Part shown: in pieces, positions 63,742 to 64,000 of the stretch
How the letters are laid out: each line of letters begins with the position of its first letter
How positions within the stretch are numbered: position 1 is the first letter of the stretch
NCBI RefSeq assembly: GCF_018736045.1
Contig: NZ_CP076132.1
Location: forward strand, 3,891,501-3,955,500
From: Flammeovirga yaeyamensis
GTDB lineage: Bacteria; Bacteroidota; Bacteroidia; Cytophagales; Flammeovirgaceae
Direction of reading: 5' to 3'
DNA: 64,000 nt
Translations under genes and position numbers: made by a program
The notes under the pieces: model-generated
The model's input: the letters and a program-made list of their open reading frames with translations, nothing else
Told to the model about the DNA's origin: nothing
Database searches by the model: none

Positions 63742-64000
63742 TTGAGTAAGTCAGATTTTTTGAAGAAGTCTAAAAGCCTGCCAAAGAATGATGTAAAGGG
63801 TTAACTAGCAATTGTAATATTTCAAGTATAGACAAGAGTAAAATTTCAAGAGCTTAGCTTATTTCAAATTAATAAAAAAAATGAAAATGAACGTAAGAAA
63901 TTGCTAAAAAGTTCAATGAAAATCAAAACATATAAATTTAAATGAATACTAAATCTCTAAACTTTACATAATATTTAAAATTTCTGTTTATTTTTGGCAC
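63742..64000. other. AT-rich upstream region, no gene seen
   Basis: These 259 bases lie upstream of the large Omp85-like gene. No reading frame, hairpin or clear TAnnTTTG element is visible; the promoter of that gene should be here. Confidence 0.4.

Overview
The window looks like chromosomal DNA of a marine, low-GC member of the Bacteroidota, most likely the Cytophagia and perhaps Flammeovirga-like. The evidence is AT-rich spacers, promoters resembling the Bacteroidota TAnnTTTG element, almost no Shine-Dalgarno sequences, a PorX-type regulator of type IX secretion, BatC-like and OmpH families, a TonB receptor with a carboxypeptidase-regulatory-like N-terminus, a monomeric isocitrate dehydrogenase and several secreted glycoside hydrolases. 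The genus is an inference from protein style. I see no rRNA, tRNA, insertion sequence, phage gene or CRISPR array.

Layout. 0-7.4 kb: the end of an alpha/beta hydrolase, a PAS-like fragment, a CPBP membrane protease, an acyl-CoA thioesterase, a beta-glucan pair (GH5 endoglucanase and GH3 beta-glucosidase lipoprotein), a gap with a possible plus-strand small RNA, and a MacB/FtsX-type permease. 7.6-16.9 kb: a conserved exported protein usually misnamed asparagine synthetase B, malic enzyme, a BatC-like TPR protein, RimO, and a double-Cache histidine kinase followed after 4 bases by rsmH. 16.9-24.5 kb: a TonB receptor, an operon of a methyltransferase and three OmpH/Skp-like chaperones, and monomeric NADP isocitrate dehydrogenase. 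24.8-29.5 kb: a LytS-type sensor kinase and the fused B12 mutase IcmF. 29.5-36.6 kb: a run of secreted or membrane proteins without known function (small beta-barrel, LRR lipoprotein, TPR, SPOR-like, Ig-like repeats). 36.8-45.7 kb: CysH, a lysine-rich exported protein, a GH2 beta-mannosidase-like enzyme, a Dabb protein, a coiled-coil membrane protein, PorX and an AlbA_2 protein. 46-54 kb: a lipoprotein coupled to biotin carboxylase, a PH-like protein, a TPR protein and SMC. 54.4-63.7 kb: EtfBA, ferritin, nicotinamidase, M42 aminopeptidase, a VOC protein and a very large outer-membrane protein joining a degenerate metallopeptidase domain, a TolB-like propeller and an Omp85-like barrel.

How the genes fit together. 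Much of the window is housekeeping: carbon metabolism (malic enzyme, Icd, IcmF, biotin carboxylase, ETF), envelope biogenesis (OmpH set, Omp85-like protein, BatC) and translation or chromosome maintenance (RimO, RsmH, SMC). Polysaccharide use is represented by GH5, GH3 and GH2.

The most interesting signals are regulatory. Two unlinked promoters, before the LytS-type kinase and before the lysine-rich exported protein, carry the same 9-bp element (TT[C/A]GTTGAA) as direct repeats exactly 21 bp apart, the geometry of LytTR response-regulator sites. The GH2 promoter carries six TCTATA boxes spaced near multiples of 11 bp. A divergent promoter at 35.2-35.3 kb carries two related palindromes, one beside a perfect TAnnTTTG element. 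Two gaps hold possible terminator-ended small RNAs.
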